Assembly (NCBI GenBank): GCA_965203855.1
Contig: CBDBDN010000005.1
Span: 62,001 to 126,000 of the forward strand
Origin: Bin87 sp965203855
GTDB lineage: Bacteria > Chloroflexota > Dehalococcoidia > Lucifugimonadales > UBA3495
DNA length: 64,000 bases
Direction: 5' to 3'
In this document: piece by piece, positions 16,311 to 28,275 of the stretch
How the letters are laid out: the number at the start of each line of letters is the position of its first letter
How positions within the stretch are numbered: the first letter of the stretch is position 1
Translations under genes and position numbers: made by a program
The notes under the pieces: model-generated
Databases searched by the model: none
Told to the model about the DNA's origin: nothing
Seen by the model: only the letters and a program-made list of their open reading frames with translations

Positions 16311-16714
16311 CGCCGGTTTTCGCCGATACTTCCTACTGGTTTGCCGCTCTGGATCCGAGCGACCAATGGCACGAAGCGGCGATGCGCGCCGCCGCCGCTA
16401 TCGGCGACCGCGAAATCGTTACTACCGAAATGGTCCTCGCCGAACTCCTGAACGCCGTCAGCCGGCTGGGGCCGACATTCCGGGCCGACGCCGCCGCGCG
16501 CATCCGGAGAATGCGGCGCATACCGAACATTACCATCATTGAGCAAACCGCCGATCAGTTTGAGGCAGCGCTGACCTATTACGAAGCGCGGCTGGACAAA
16601 CGCTGGGGCATTACCGACTGCGCCAGCTTCCTGACCATGCGCGCCGCCGGCATCACCCACGCCCTTACCGCCGACCGCGATTTTACGCAGGCCGGATTCT
16701 CCCTCTTAATGTGA
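16307..16714 (+). CDS. VapC-type PIN-domain ribonuclease toxin
   Basis: A 135-residue PIN domain. Acidic metal-binding residues are in VFADTSYWFAAL (Asp7), TTEMVLAELLNAV, WGITDCASFLTM and LTADRDFTQAGF, the four-acid PIN set. PIN toxins cut tRNA or rRNA when released from their antitoxin. The start overlaps the upstream gene by 4 bp. The stop lies 31 nt before uvrA, which has a separate promoter. Confidence 0.9.
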   Translation: MTPVFADTSYWFAALDPSDQWHEAAMRAAAAIGDREIVTTEMVLAELLNAVSRLGPTFRADAAARIRRMRRIPNITIIEQTADQFEAALTYYEARLDKRWGITDCASFLTMRAAGITHALTADRDFTQAGFSLLM

Positions 16715-16733
16715 AATCGTCCCGCCAATCCGC

Positions 16734-16739
16734 TAAAAT
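16734..16739 (+). promoter_or_regulatory. Leaderless -10 box (TAAAAT) of uvrA
   Basis: TAAAAT ends 6 nt before the uvrA ATG, and no Shine-Dalgarno is present between them. The transcript should begin at the start codon. Confidence 0.6.
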
Positions 16740-16745
16740 AACCCT

Positions 16746-19871
<3,126 letters not shown>

Positions 19872-19891
19872 CCCCAATGCTGAATTTCCGA

Positions 19892-21034
19892 TCAATCATC
19901 ATTCTCTGAAATCACCAAATCACGGGGATTGTGCAACGTCCAACGCTGTCCTTCACGCCGCAAGTCCCCTTCTAACGAAACCACCAACCTCAGATTATGA
20001 GCGTCCGTAATCCGTCCGTAATCCGCTGGTGAGAAATCGGCCCGTATCGACCGCATTGCGCCCTCAACGACCGCCTTGAGGGTTACACGCCCCTGATGTT
20101 CCGACTGTTCGCGCGCCAAGGATGTTACATAACCCTCGATCCTCTCGTCTGGATGCTCTTGCCGGTCTTTCAATGTGCGAGACGCTTCCCGCAAAATAGG
20201 CAAATCGGATGCTACGAACTGCGCTTGCGCCCGGTTTTCTTTCGCGTTGCGGATTGCAGCCCAACTGACCGATATGTCAAGCGCTTTGCCGTTCTCGACG
20301 CCAAGCAACGCGGTGATGGCATCGCAGAAATTTGCGCTGATACCTTGTGCAATTTTCCGCTCGAAAGCTTGGATGTCTTCCCCCTGGTTGACTGCCACTA
20401 TTGCTTCGCGCGTAGAGTGCAAGCTGGAAGCAAGTTTGCGTGTTACTTGCCGCTCGAACGGTTCCTCAGGAGCGGTATCAAGTAAGGCGCCCTGCCCGGC
20501 GGACAGAACGGGCGGCACCGGCGAAAGCAAATTAGCAACGAAGCTGCCTTGTTCGGTCTGACCCAACCTAACGCTACGCATATAGTCGGATGCCTGCTGA
20601 TTCCGCCCCGCCCGGAAAAATCGTTGCGGACGCACTGTAGAGCAAGCCGCCGCTAGCAGCAAATTGTGCGCCTCGCGGAACAGCGTTACGCCGGTATCTA
20701 TTGATACCGACCCGTCCTCTGCGGCTTCTGGCAAACGGACGCGCAGCAAGTCATAGCCCGTTAACCTGATGTCATGCAGGATGGCGCGGCCGTCCCTATT
20801 TTCTACCCGCGTCAAGGTTTTGATTATTTCGTTCAGTCGGATCGCATAATCCGCAAAATTCTCCGCCGCCGGCACCAGCACTTCATCGTTGCGATCCGCC
20901 GAAGTATAAACGCTCCCCATATCACCATACGGTCGCACCCCCTCCCAGCCGTGAGCGCCAAGATAGGCGTGCACCAACCGAGACGGAACCCTGGCTAGGG
21001 AATCTAATCCGACCGTTTGCCACTGCGTTGTCAT
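19892..21034 (-). CDS. Unknown 380-residue protein coupled to a DUF4365 gene
   Basis: I do not recognise this family. The N-terminus (WQTVGLDSLARVPSRLVHAYLGAHGWEGV) is followed by a helical domain with HNLLLAAACS and FRAGRNQQASDYM. A second helical part (about residues 190-300) contains VTRKLASSLHSTREAIVAV. The C-terminal 80 residues look beta-rich and end VVSLEGDLRREGQRWTLHNP. It has no signal peptide or membrane segment and is probably cytosolic. Its ATG lies 2 nt after the stop of the DUF4365 gene, so the two are translationally coupled. Together they look like a two-gene defence or stress module; that is inference from context. Confidence 0.75.
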   Translation of the reverse strand: MTTQWQTVGLDSLARVPSRLVHAYLGAHGWEGVRPYGDMGSVYTSADRNDEVLVPAAENFADYAIRLNEIIKTLTRVENRDGRAILHDIRLTGYDLLRVRLPEAAEDGSVSIDTGVTLFREAHNLLLAAACSTVRPQRFFRAGRNQQASDYMRSVRLGQTEQGSFVANLLSPVPPVLSAGQGALLDTAPEEPFERQVTRKLASSLHSTREAIVAVNQGEDIQAFERKIAQGISANFCDAITALLGVENGKALDISVSWAAIRNAKENRAQAQFVASDLPILREASRTLKDRQEHPDERIEGYVTSLAREQSEHQGRVTLKAVVEGAMRSIRADFSPADYGRITDAHNLRLVVSLEGDLRREGQRWTLHNPRDLVISENDD

Positions 21035-21036
21035 TT

Positions 21037-21540
21037 CTACTCAATCGGAATTCCCTGGACTGCCATATCCATCAATTGCTGCAATCTGCCCGGGTTCAGA
21101 ATCTGCGATTCAGGCAGGATTACAACCTTGGAGCCACTGTCAATCTCCGGGTATCCACGCAACGACAGCCACCATACCCTGCGTCGCAACGCCAGTTGTT
21201 CCGCGTCGCATTTGCCCCAATCATCCGCGTCAGTCGGCAATTCCAAGACCGCTAGGATAATCGGACAAAATCGCGGCGATTCCCGAAGGTGTTCGTAATT
21301 AGGATTGCGTACCTGGTAATGGAGGCCGTCTTTCAGTAAGTTCGGCGCTGATGTTGCTTTGAGCTGAACGTCTATCTGTCCAGTTGGCGGCCGTCCGGTT
21401 CGCACTACTGCATCGACGCTTGTTACATCTGGCTCCGGCCCTCTTTCACAGGTATAGCCCGCCAAAGCGGCCAGTGCGGATAGCCACGCAAACGACAGAT
21501 TAGCCTTGCGTTCATCGTCATTCAAGAATCCGCCGGTCAT
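21037..21540 (-). CDS. DUF4365 (PD-(D/E)XK-fold nuclease-like) protein
   Basis: A 167-residue protein. It has the DUF4365 pattern: an N-terminal helix then G..C.R..E.D..SVDAVV, followed by GQIDVQLKAT, where D and QLK fit the PD-(D/E)XK nuclease core (Asp...Gln-x-Lys). Later RNPNYEHLR and WWLSLRG are also typical. DUF4365 domains are recurrent in predicted anti-phage and defence-island genes. It is the first gene of a two-gene unit. A TATACT at 21590-21595 on this strand is a possible -10. Confidence 0.82.
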   Translation of the reverse strand: MTGGFLNDDERKANLSFAWLSALAALAGYTCERGPEPDVTSVDAVVRTGRPPTGQIDVQLKATSAPNLLKDGLHYQVRNPNYEHLRESPRFCPIILAVLELPTDADDWGKCDAEQLALRRRVWWLSLRGYPEIDSGSKVVILPESQILNPGRLQQLMDMAVQGIPIE

Positions 21541-21623
21541 TGCGTTGCCCCGTCATCGGCCAAAGCCTTCGGTGCCGGTAGTATAACGATAATTGTCGCA
21601 TTTGCAACCGCCGCCCCGCAGCC

Positions 21624-22106
21624 CTACTCCCCCCGGCAATCCTCAAACTTCAGTATCCGCCCCACTTCCGCTATATTCCCGTACAGCGTTATCGTATCCC
21701 CGATGCTGAACGCCAATACATCGTCCAGCTCCTCAAACCGGCACTCCACATAGTCATCCTTCTTCATCGCCCGCCGCGCCAGATGAAACTGCACTTTCGT
21801 CCCGTCTATCTTGCTGACGATGCCCGTGAACCCATACACCCCCTTTTCGTCCATCATCTTGTCAAACCGCACCGGATTCCGTTCCCTTTCATCCTGAAAC
21901 CAGGCGTACAGCAGCGATGCCGGCTGCGCGGTCGGCGTCGGCAGCGGCGCCGGCGTGTAAATCGCCGTTTCGCCCCCACCGCATCCCAACCCCACCCCGG
22001 CGAGACCCAACGCCAGCAGCAGCCAGGCCGCCGCCGCAATCGCCATCACGCCCGGCCGCCGCCGGCCGCCGATGGCAGAGGATTGATTACGCTGATACCC
22101 CAACAT
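21624..22106 (-). CDS. Secreted OB-fold (tRNA_anti-like) lipoprotein
   Basis: A 160-residue protein. A basic N-terminus precedes the hydrophobic stretch AIAAAAWLLLALGLAG and a lipobox VGLGC at about residue 42. A Pro/Thr-rich spacer follows. The C-terminal domain has YGFTGIVSKIDGTKVQF and FSIGDTITLYGNIAEVG, the tRNA_anti-like OB pattern of unknown ligand. A second protein of the same kind is encoded at 55655-56101. The promoter box is at 22131-22136. Confidence 0.8.
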   Translation of the reverse strand: MLGYQRNQSSAIGGRRRPGVMAIAAAAWLLLALGLAGVGLGCGGGETAIYTPAPLPTPTAQPASLLYAWFQDERERNPVRFDKMMDEKGVYGFTGIVSKIDGTKVQFHLARRAMKKDDYVECRFEELDDVLAFSIGDTITLYGNIAEVGRILKFEDCRGE

Positions 22107-22130
22107 AGCTAATGCCTTGACGCACTCCGA

Positions 22131-22136
22131 TTATAC
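22131..22136 (-). promoter_or_regulatory. TATAAT -10 box of the OB-fold lipoprotein gene
   Basis: TATAAT read on the minus strand, 24 nt before the ATG at 22106. The implied leader is about 18 nt and contains AAGG. Confidence 0.6.
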
Positions 22137-22217
22137 ACCGGCTCAACTTCCCGCCATTCCGGTTTGATTTCCCATCACTCCAATTTGACTTCCCGCCATT
22201 CCGATTTTTCCCCCGTC

Positions 22218-22237
22218 ATTCCGGCGCAAGCCGGAAT
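22218..22237. repeat. REP-like palindrome
   Basis: Exact ATTCCGGC-GCAA-GCCGGAAT, preceded by three half-sites of the form CCGCCATTCC/CCATCACTCC from 22150. It lies between a lipoprotein and an MFS gene. Confidence 0.9.
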
Positions 22238-22309
22238 CCGGTTGCGTTTTCTAGCCTCCCACTTGCTCCAAAACGACGACCTTACGGATAATACCCCCGC
22301 AAACGAACC

Positions 22310-23698
22310 CTACCGTGCCGCCGGCCGACCCGGCCGCGTCGCCGACAGCATCAGCAGCGATACCGCCGCCAGGTTGATGCCGAATGCCGTAAAAACCCCC
22401 TGGTAGCTGCCCACCGCATCCACTACTATGCCCGCCGCCGTCGGCCCGCAAGCCTGCCCCGCTACCTGCGCCGACAGCCCCCACGCCCGTATCGCCCCCA
22501 GATGCGTCCGCCCAAAGTAATCCGCCCAAGTGAGACGGCTGATGATGTGCAGTCCCCCTACGCCAAACCCCAAAATGAATGCGCCCAGTATGCCCACGCT
22601 TATGTCGCCGGCGTATGCCGTTACCGCCGCGCCCCCCGCTACTACCAGCCCCGCAACCGGCATCACGAACCGCGCCGCCGCCCGCTGTGCAATCAGCGAC
22701 CACAAAATGCTGGCCGGCACCTGCGAAATCGCAAACGTGCTGGCCGTCCACACCGCTACCGAATCCGGTATCCCCTGATCCTCAAAATGCGGCACCTGAT
22801 GCAGCGATACCCCCGCCTGCACGATGAACCCCGCAAAGGCGAACAGCATCATCAGCCAGAACGCCCGCGTCCGCATCGCCTGCCGCAGCGTAAAGTTGAT
22901 TTCGTCCGCCGCGCTCCGCGGACGCCGCCCGGATGCTGCTGTTGCCCCTGTCGCTGCTGACGCTGACGATGCTGACGCCGCCGCCGTCCCCCCGGACGCC
23001 CCGGCGGACGCTCCCGATGCTGCTGTTGCCGACGCTCTGGACGATTGCGATGGCGCCCTCGCCGCTCCCCCGTCCGGTTCCAGCCCCAAATCCTCCGGAC
23101 GCCGCCCCATCAGCGCTATCGTCGGTGCTACCCCCACCGCCAGCGTCCAGATACCCAAAGCGTACCACGCCGTCTGCCAGCTCCACGCTCCGATGATGGC
23201 CTGCGCGATCAGCGGCATCACCGCCAGCCCGGAACCTTGCAAAATGTGATTCACCGCCAGCGCAAAAGGCCGCCGCCGGATGAACCAGTTGCTTACCGCC
23301 GTCGCCGTTCCCAGCTCCAGCGGGCTGGCGAATACCGCCCGCCCCGGCACATACACCAGATAGAACAGCGTAATGTGGTTGACCGCCCCCAGCCCCACGG
23401 CGCACAGCCCGGCGATGCCCGTTGACACTCCTACCACCAGGCCCGACCCGTAGCGGTCTATCAGCGGCCCCACCAGCGGCGACAGCACTACGGCGCAGAC
23501 CCCGCCCAGGCTGACCGCTACCGATACTGCCGTCCGCGACCACCCCAGCTCCGTTTCCATCGGCACCACGAATACCGTCAGCACCGCCACCGCCATCAGC
23601 GGGCGCGACGAATACGAAGCCAGCCCCGACAGGCCGAGGATTATCCATCCGTAATAGAACGGAACGGTCCGCGCCGTCCGCGCCTGCAACGCCCGCAT
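22310..23698 (-). CDS. MFS transporter (monocarboxylate/oxalate-type)
   Basis: A 462-residue protein with twelve hydrophobic segments in two halves. The first half opens YYGWIILGLSGLASYSSRP, with the MFS loop motif GPLIDRYGSG. The second begins ALRTRAFW-like (RTRAFWLMMLFAFAGFIVQ). The long central loop holds an Ala/Ser/Gly-rich stretch of about 55 residues. The layout resembles the OFA/monocarboxylate branch; the substrate is unknown. I chose ATG 23698: the frame runs open to 23893, but that part encodes a 15-bp tandem repeat (IRAARIRAVRIR) and is unlike a transporter. Confidence 0.85.
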   Translation of the reverse strand: MRALQARTARTVPFYYGWIILGLSGLASYSSRPLMAVAVLTVFVVPMETELGWSRTAVSVAVSLGGVCAVVLSPLVGPLIDRYGSGLVVGVSTGIAGLCAVGLGAVNHITLFYLVYVPGRAVFASPLELGTATAVSNWFIRRRPFALAVNHILQGSGLAVMPLIAQAIIGAWSWQTAWYALGIWTLAVGVAPTIALMGRRPEDLGLEPDGGAARAPSQSSRASATAASGASAGASGGTAAASASSASAATGATAASGRRPRSAADEINFTLRQAMRTRAFWLMMLFAFAGFIVQAGVSLHQVPHFEDQGIPDSVAVWTASTFAISQVPASILWSLIAQRAAARFVMPVAGLVVAGGAAVTAYAGDISVGILGAFILGFGVGGLHIISRLTWADYFGRTHLGAIRAWGLSAQVAGQACGPTAAGIVVDAVGSYQGVFTAFGINLAAVSLLMLSATRPGRPAAR

Positions 23699-23733
23699 CA
23701 GCGGCCACCGGCCCGGCGGCGGCAATTCGTCAA

Positions 23734-23793
23734 CCCGGATACGAACAACCCGGATACGAACCGCCCGGATGCGAGCAGCCCGGATAGGAACGG
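23734..23793. repeat. 15-bp tandem repeat, four units
   Basis: Four units of CCCGGATACGAACAA with substitutions, upstream of the MFS start. Because the period is a multiple of three, it leaves an artificial open frame ahead of the gene. Confidence 0.8.
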
Positions 23794-23973
23794 CAGGACA
23801 GTCAAAACGGCAATGCGGCTCCGCGAAATTCTGCGGCGGCGGGACCGGTTCAACCCGCAGTTCCCGCCGATTATAGCAGGTAATGTTCGCCATCCCGGCC
23901 TATTTTCCCCCATCCCGCCGCCCTATCCGAAAAGAACGCCGCCCCCGGATCATCCCTATGCCCCGGATTGCGC

Positions 23974-23979
23974 TATAAT
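23974..23979 (+). promoter_or_regulatory. Leaderless TATAAT box of nadE
   Basis: TATAAT ends 6 nt before the ATG at 23986. This fixes the start and argues against the in-frame ATG at 23968, which lies upstream of the box. Confidence 0.7.
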
Positions 23980-23985
23980 ACCCCC

Positions 23986-25752
23986 ATGCAACGCACCTTC
24001 AGGCTGGCCCTGGCCCAGTTCAACCCTACCGTGGGCGATGTTGCCGGGAACACTGCTCGCATCATTGACCTCATCGGCGCCGCCCGCGCGGCCCATGCCG
24101 ACCTCGTGGCCTTCCCGGAACTGGCCGTTACCGGCTATCCGCCGGAGGACCTGCTGTTCAAGCCCTCCTTTCTGGACGACAACGCCGCCGCCGTGCAGCG
24201 CATCGCCGCCGCCACCCGGGGCATCGCCGCCGTAGTCGGCTGCGTCGCCGTGGATGGCGACATCGCTAACGCCGCCGCCGTCATCCACGACGGGCGCCTG
24301 ATTGACCATTACCGCAAAATTTACCTGCCCAACTACGGCGTCTTTGACGAAGATCGCTACTTCCGGCCCGGCGAAACCTGCCCGGTCTATGTCATCAACG
24401 GCGTATCCGTCGGCGTCAACATCTGCGAGGACATCTGGTATCCCGTCGGCCCGGCTGCCGTGCAACGCGACGCCGGCGCCGAAATTATCGTCAACATCAA
24501 CGCCTCCCCCTTTCACGCCGGCAAAGCCGCGCAGCGCGAGCGCATGATTGCCACCCGCGCCGCCGACCACGGCATCTATGTCGCTTATCTCAACACCGTC
24601 GGCGGCCAGGACGAACTGGTCTTTGACGGCAGCAGCATCGTTTGCGGCCCGGACGGAGCGGTCGTCGCGCGCGGCCCCGCCTTTGAGGACTGCCTGCTCG
24701 TGGCCGATTTGGACAGCGACGCTGTGTTCCGGCAGCGCCTCCGGGATTCCCGTCCCCGCAAGGAACAACCCGGCATCCTCTCCGCAATCGGCCAGCCGCA
24801 GGTTACCGTGGTTTCCCAGCTCGGCTTTGCCGCGCCCCGCAATCCGGTTGCGCCGGCAATCCATCCCGTCCTTGATGATATTGAGGAAATCTATCAGGCT
24901 CTGGTAGTCGGCACGCGGGATTATGTCCGCAAGTCCGGCTTCCACAGCGCCCTCGTCGGCCTTTCCGGCGGCATCGATTCTGCCCTAACCGCCGCCATCG
25001 CCGCCGACGCCCTCGGTGCCGCTAATGTGCTGGGCGTTACGATGCCGTCCCGCTATTCATCCGAAGGCAGCGTCGCCGACTCCGCGCAGCTGGCCGATAA
25101 CCTCGGCATCACGATGTGGCGCATCCCCATCGAGCCGGCGCACCTCGCCTTTGACGAGCTGCTCGCCGACCATTTCGCCGGCGCCGCCCCCGATGTTGCC
25201 GAGGAAAATGTCCAGGCCCGCATCCGCGGCAACCTCCTCATGACTATATCCAACAAGTTCGGCCGGCTGGTATTGACTACCGGCAACAAGAGCGAACTGG
25301 CTATGGGCTACGCTACCCTGTACGGGGATATGGCCGGCGGTTTCGCCGTGCTGAAAGATGTCCCCAAAACCCTGGTGTACGCCCTCAGCCGCTGGCGCAA
25401 CGACCGCACCCCCGACGGCCATCCCCTGATTCCCCTGTCCATCCTGGTCAAACCTCCCAGCGCCGAACTCCGCCCCAACCAGGCCGACCAGGATACCCTG
25501 CCCCCCTACGACCTCCTGGATCCAATCATCAAAGCCTATGTTGAGGACGACTGCGGTTTTGCCGATATGGTCGCAATGGGCCACAACCCCGACTGGATCC
25601 GGCAGGTAATGGCCGCCGTCGACCGCAACGAATACAAACGCCGCCAAGCCCCGCCCGGCGTCAAAATTACCCCCCGCGCTTTCGGCAAAGACCGCCGCCT
25701 GCCCATCGTCAACCGCTACCGCCCCGAAACCGCGGCCTGGCCGCAGCCCTGA
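23986..25752 (+). CDS. nadE: Glutamine-dependent NAD+ synthetase
   Basis: A 588-residue two-domain enzyme that amidates deamido-NAD+. The N-terminal nitrilase-type glutaminase has FPELAVTGYPPEDLL (Glu), HYRKIYLPNYGVFDE (Lys) and GVNICEDIWY (Cys), the catalytic triad. The C-terminal synthetase has the P-loop GLSGGIDSAL near residue 325, TGNKSELAMGY and PPSAELRPNQ.DQDTLPPYD. Length and motif order match bacterial glutamine-dependent NadE. It is transcribed from its own leaderless promoter, with the RidA gene downstream. Confidence 0.96.
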   Translation: MQRTFRLALAQFNPTVGDVAGNTARIIDLIGAARAAHADLVAFPELAVTGYPPEDLLFKPSFLDDNAAAVQRIAAATRGIAAVVGCVAVDGDIANAAAVIHDGRLIDHYRKIYLPNYGVFDEDRYFRPGETCPVYVINGVSVGVNICEDIWYPVGPAAVQRDAGAEIIVNINASPFHAGKAAQRERMIATRAADHGIYVAYLNTVGGQDELVFDGSSIVCGPDGAVVARGPAFEDCLLVADLDSDAVFRQRLRDSRPRKEQPGILSAIGQPQVTVVSQLGFAAPRNPVAPAIHPVLDDIEEIYQALVVGTRDYVRKSGFHSALVGLSGGIDSALTAAIAADALGAANVLGVTMPSRYSSEGSVADSAQLADNLGITMWRIPIEPAHLAFDELLADHFAGAAPDVAEENVQARIRGNLLMTISNKFGRLVLTTGNKSELAMGYATLYGDMAGGFAVLKDVPKTLVYALSRWRNDRTPDGHPLIPLSILVKPPSAELRPNQADQDTLPPYDLLDPIIKAYVEDDCGFADMVAMGHNPDWIRQVMAAVDRNEYKRRQAPPGVKITPRAFGKDRRLPIVNRYRPETAAWPQP

Positions 25753-25843
25753 TACCCTCTGCGCCGACCGGCCGCCCGCATCCGCTATAATTTCAATCGC
25801 AAGACTGGCACCGGACTGGCGCCGGATTGGAGGAGAACCTCTT

Positions 25844-26308
25844 ATGGAAATTGAACGCAAACTGGCTGAAATGGGCCTCGCCGTCAGCGAACCCAACCCC
25901 TCTATCGGCAATTTCGTGCCGGCGGTACGCGCCGGCAATCTGCTGTTTGTGTCCGGCAACCTGCCCCGGCTGCCCGACGGCAGTATGGCCGCCAGCGGCA
26001 AGCTGGGCCGCGAAGTCAGCGTTGATGAGGGCTACGCCGCCGCCCGGCAGTGCGCCGTCAACTGCCTCTCCGCCGCCCGCAGCATCATCGGCGACCTGGA
26101 CAAAGTGCAGCGCATCGTCAAACTGCTGGTAATGGTCAACAGCGACCCCGCTTTTGACCAGCAGCCCCAGGTCGGCAACGGCGCCTCCGACCTGCTGGTC
26201 GAGCTGTACGGCGCATCCGGCCGGCACGCCCGTTCCGCAGTCGGCATGGCCGCCCTCCCCCGCAACGCCCCGGTAGAAGTGGAAATGGTGCTGGAAGTGG
26301 CCGACTAA
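25844..26308 (+). CDS. RidA/YjgF/YER057c family protein
   Basis: A 154-residue protein in the longer COG0251 subgroup. Core motifs are NFVPAVRAGNLLFVSGNLPR, AARQCAVNCLSAA and GRHARSAVGMAALPRNAPVEVE. RidA enzymes deaminate reactive enamine/imine intermediates; the catalytic Arg of that group appears as ARSAVG. A strong GGAGGAGAACC lies just before the ATG, and TATAAT at 25786-25791 is a good -10. Confidence 0.9.
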   Translation: MEIERKLAEMGLAVSEPNPSIGNFVPAVRAGNLLFVSGNLPRLPDGSMAASGKLGREVSVDEGYAAARQCAVNCLSAARSIIGDLDKVQRIVKLLVMVNSDPAFDQQPQVGNGASDLLVELYGASGRHARSAVGMAALPRNAPVEVEMVLEVAD

Positions 26309-26404
26309 ACGCTGCGGACTAAATGCGGAGACGCCGGAGCGCGCAGACTAAATGCGCCGCCGGGGCGAGTAGTCATTCGCCTTTATTGACCACAGGAAAG
26401 CCGC

Positions 26405-26896
26405 TTACTGCCGGGTAAGCGGTAAAGCCGGCGATATTGTTTCGCTGCCCCTCCGGCTTAGCATAAAGCAGACGATGGGGGATGCAATGCCGGCTGCGAT
26501 GATAACGCTAATCATCATACGGGTAGCGGCAAGGATAACGATTTCAACAGCAACGGAGCCCGGCGCGACCCCAGGGGGATACGGCAGTGCCACATTAGCG
26601 ATAAACCCCAATCCCATCAGTATGATTCCACCGGGCAGCGCTGCGATAGTTGCGCCAACTACCCCGGCGGCTATACTGCCAGGGGTGCGAATCAGAATGT
26701 GCCGCCAAGTAGGACAGGATTTTGTCCGGCAGTAGATCGCGGATCCGGCGATTGCGCCGATAGCGGCAGCGATGGTCACAGCAAAAGCCATATCGTAATC
26801 ACCTTCGCCTGGCGGGGTGACGGTGAGGTTTTCCAGCAGCACGACATAACCGGCGGCAGCAGAGGCGATGATAAATACGGCGATAGTGATTATCAT
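26405..26896 (-). CDS. Small multi-pass membrane protein, unknown
   Basis: A 163-residue protein with about four hydrophobic helices: near 1-20, 40-60, 75-100 and 115-145. The first short loop (NLTVTPPGEGDYD) and a CRTKSCPTWRH segment lie between them. No family is recognised. GGAGGATTCCT precedes the ATG, supporting translation. It is probably monocistronic. Confidence 0.7.
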   Translation of the reverse strand: MIITIAVFIIASAAAGYVVLLENLTVTPPGEGDYDMAFAVTIAAAIGAIAGSAIYCRTKSCPTWRHILIRTPGSIAAGVVGATIAALPGGIILMGLGFIANVALPYPPGVAPGSVAVEIVILAATRMMISVIIAAGIASPIVCFMLSRRGSETISPALPLTRQ

Positions 26897-26997
26897 AGGA
26901 ATCCTCCAAAACCGTCATCCCGACGCAAGCGGCGGTAGCCCGTATCATAACCGTTCCGGCGGCGGCGTCATGCGGGGTCGATGCCCGGCGGTATCAA

Positions 26998-27555
26998 TTA
27001 CACAATATCCCGCACCCGGCAAGCGAACCCCGGCAGTATGCCCCCAAGCTCCAGCGCATCGTCAACAGTCAAGTCCACCGCTGGACGGTTAGGGCGGCGC
27101 ACGCTTATAGTAAGCGTTTCCGGGTTGACCGCCAAAGCCGCCCGCGCCCCATAGCGCAGCCACATCGCCGCCTTGTCATCCGCCGCCGCCACTCCATCCG
27201 ATGGCGATACGATTTCAACCACCAGATCAGGAACAACGGGGCAGTAGCCGCTAATGGCAATGTCCAACGGCAGCCGTTCCGCAGACACATAAGCCACATC
27301 CGGCTCCCGCACGGTATCCGGGTTGCGTTCCAGCAGTACGCCGGCATCGGAACCAAAAACGCGCCCCAGCCGCCGGGGGCGCACATACGCCAGCAGAATC
27401 GCCCCCAAGGTCATCGCTATTTCACCGTGCTTCAAACCGACGGACATAGTTGCGTGCAGTTCTCCCCGGATTAGTTCGCCTTTGACGCCTTTGCTGTGCA
27501 AACGCAACAGGTCATCGGCCGTCAGCAGCCGCGGCTTGGCAATCGTCGTTGTCAT
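26998..27555 (-). CDS. Uma2-family (DUF820) PD-(D/E)XK nuclease-like protein
   Basis: A 185-residue protein with the DUF820 signature. It has LTADDLLRLHSKGVKGELIRGEL, then VREPDVAYVSAERLPL, then PDLVVEIVSPSD with the nuclease-core Asp and Glu-x-Val-Ser, and WLRYGARAALAVNPETLTISV. The family fold is that of restriction endonucleases; the biological role is not established. GGGGGAAC precedes the ATG. It lies 42 nt downstream of a NYN gene on the same strand. Confidence 0.88.
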   Translation of the reverse strand: MTTTIAKPRLLTADDLLRLHSKGVKGELIRGELHATMSVGLKHGEIAMTLGAILLAYVRPRRLGRVFGSDAGVLLERNPDTVREPDVAYVSAERLPLDIAISGYCPVVPDLVVEIVSPSDGVAAADDKAAMWLRYGARAALAVNPETLTISVRRPNRPAVDLTVDDALELGGILPGFACRVRDIV

Positions 27556-27597
27556 GTCAGTTCCCCCAATCAGTCAATCGCCAACGCGCCGGGCGGT

Positions 27598-28224
27598 TCA
27601 TGCCATCGGCCGGCCGGACAAATCCAGTTCCGACTCATCCCGCCGCGGCGCGAACTCGTGACCGCCGCGCGAGGATTCCCGGAAAGTTATGGCGTTGTAA
27701 TAATCATCCAACGGTATGAAAACGCCGTTGGCTTCCGCCCAAAGACGCATCCTCCGATTGCAGGAATGCTGCCACGACAGTATTTCTACCCGCCAGCCCC
27801 GCCGGTGCATCCGTTCCAGTGTGCTGTGAAAACCGCGTCCTTCAACATAGCCCGCTCCGTCGCCGGTCAGCAATGCCACGATACCGGGGTTGCCGTTGTA
27901 ATCCAGCGCATCCTCCAACATACGCAGTTGCAGCCATTGGTCGGGCGTTTCCTGTTCGCCGCTGGCGCGCTCGCCCCGATCGAAAAGATGCACTTCTACG
28001 CCCCGGTTTTCCAAACGGTTCCAGAGCTGGCGCATTTGCGGCGGAATTGAGCCGGCCGCCAACGCCTTGGTTAGAGGCCGGTCGGCATGGGCCAGGCGCA
28101 GTATATTGTCAAAGTGAATGCGTACCAGCTCCCGGGCGCCGGGAGTGGTTTCAAATTCCGCAGTCAGCCGCTGCGCTTCATGGAATATGTTGGAATTGTC
28201 CCAATAGACGAAAACGCCGCTCAT
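27598..28224 (-). CDS. NYN-domain (PIN-like) nuclease family protein
   Basis: A 208-residue protein starting VFVYWDNSNIFHEAQ, the NYN N-terminal Asp site. Further acidic and loop residues are in LLTGDGAGYVEGRGFHSTLE and RRGWRVEILSWQHSCN. NYN domains are metal-dependent RNases related to PIN. There is no antitoxin-like neighbour; the next gene downstream is Uma2. The ATG is preceded by GAGGGG. Confidence 0.85.
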   Translation of the reverse strand: MSGVFVYWDNSNIFHEAQRLTAEFETTPGARELVRIHFDNILRLAHADRPLTKALAAGSIPPQMRQLWNRLENRGVEVHLFDRGERASGEQETPDQWLQLRMLEDALDYNGNPGIVALLTGDGAGYVEGRGFHSTLERMHRRGWRVEILSWQHSCNRRMRLWAEANGVFIPLDDYYNAITFRESSRGGHEFAPRRDESELDLSGRPMA

Positions 28225-28275
28225 CGCTTGCTGCCCCTCGGTTTCAGTGTTGATTCCAGTGCCGAGTCCAGTGTA

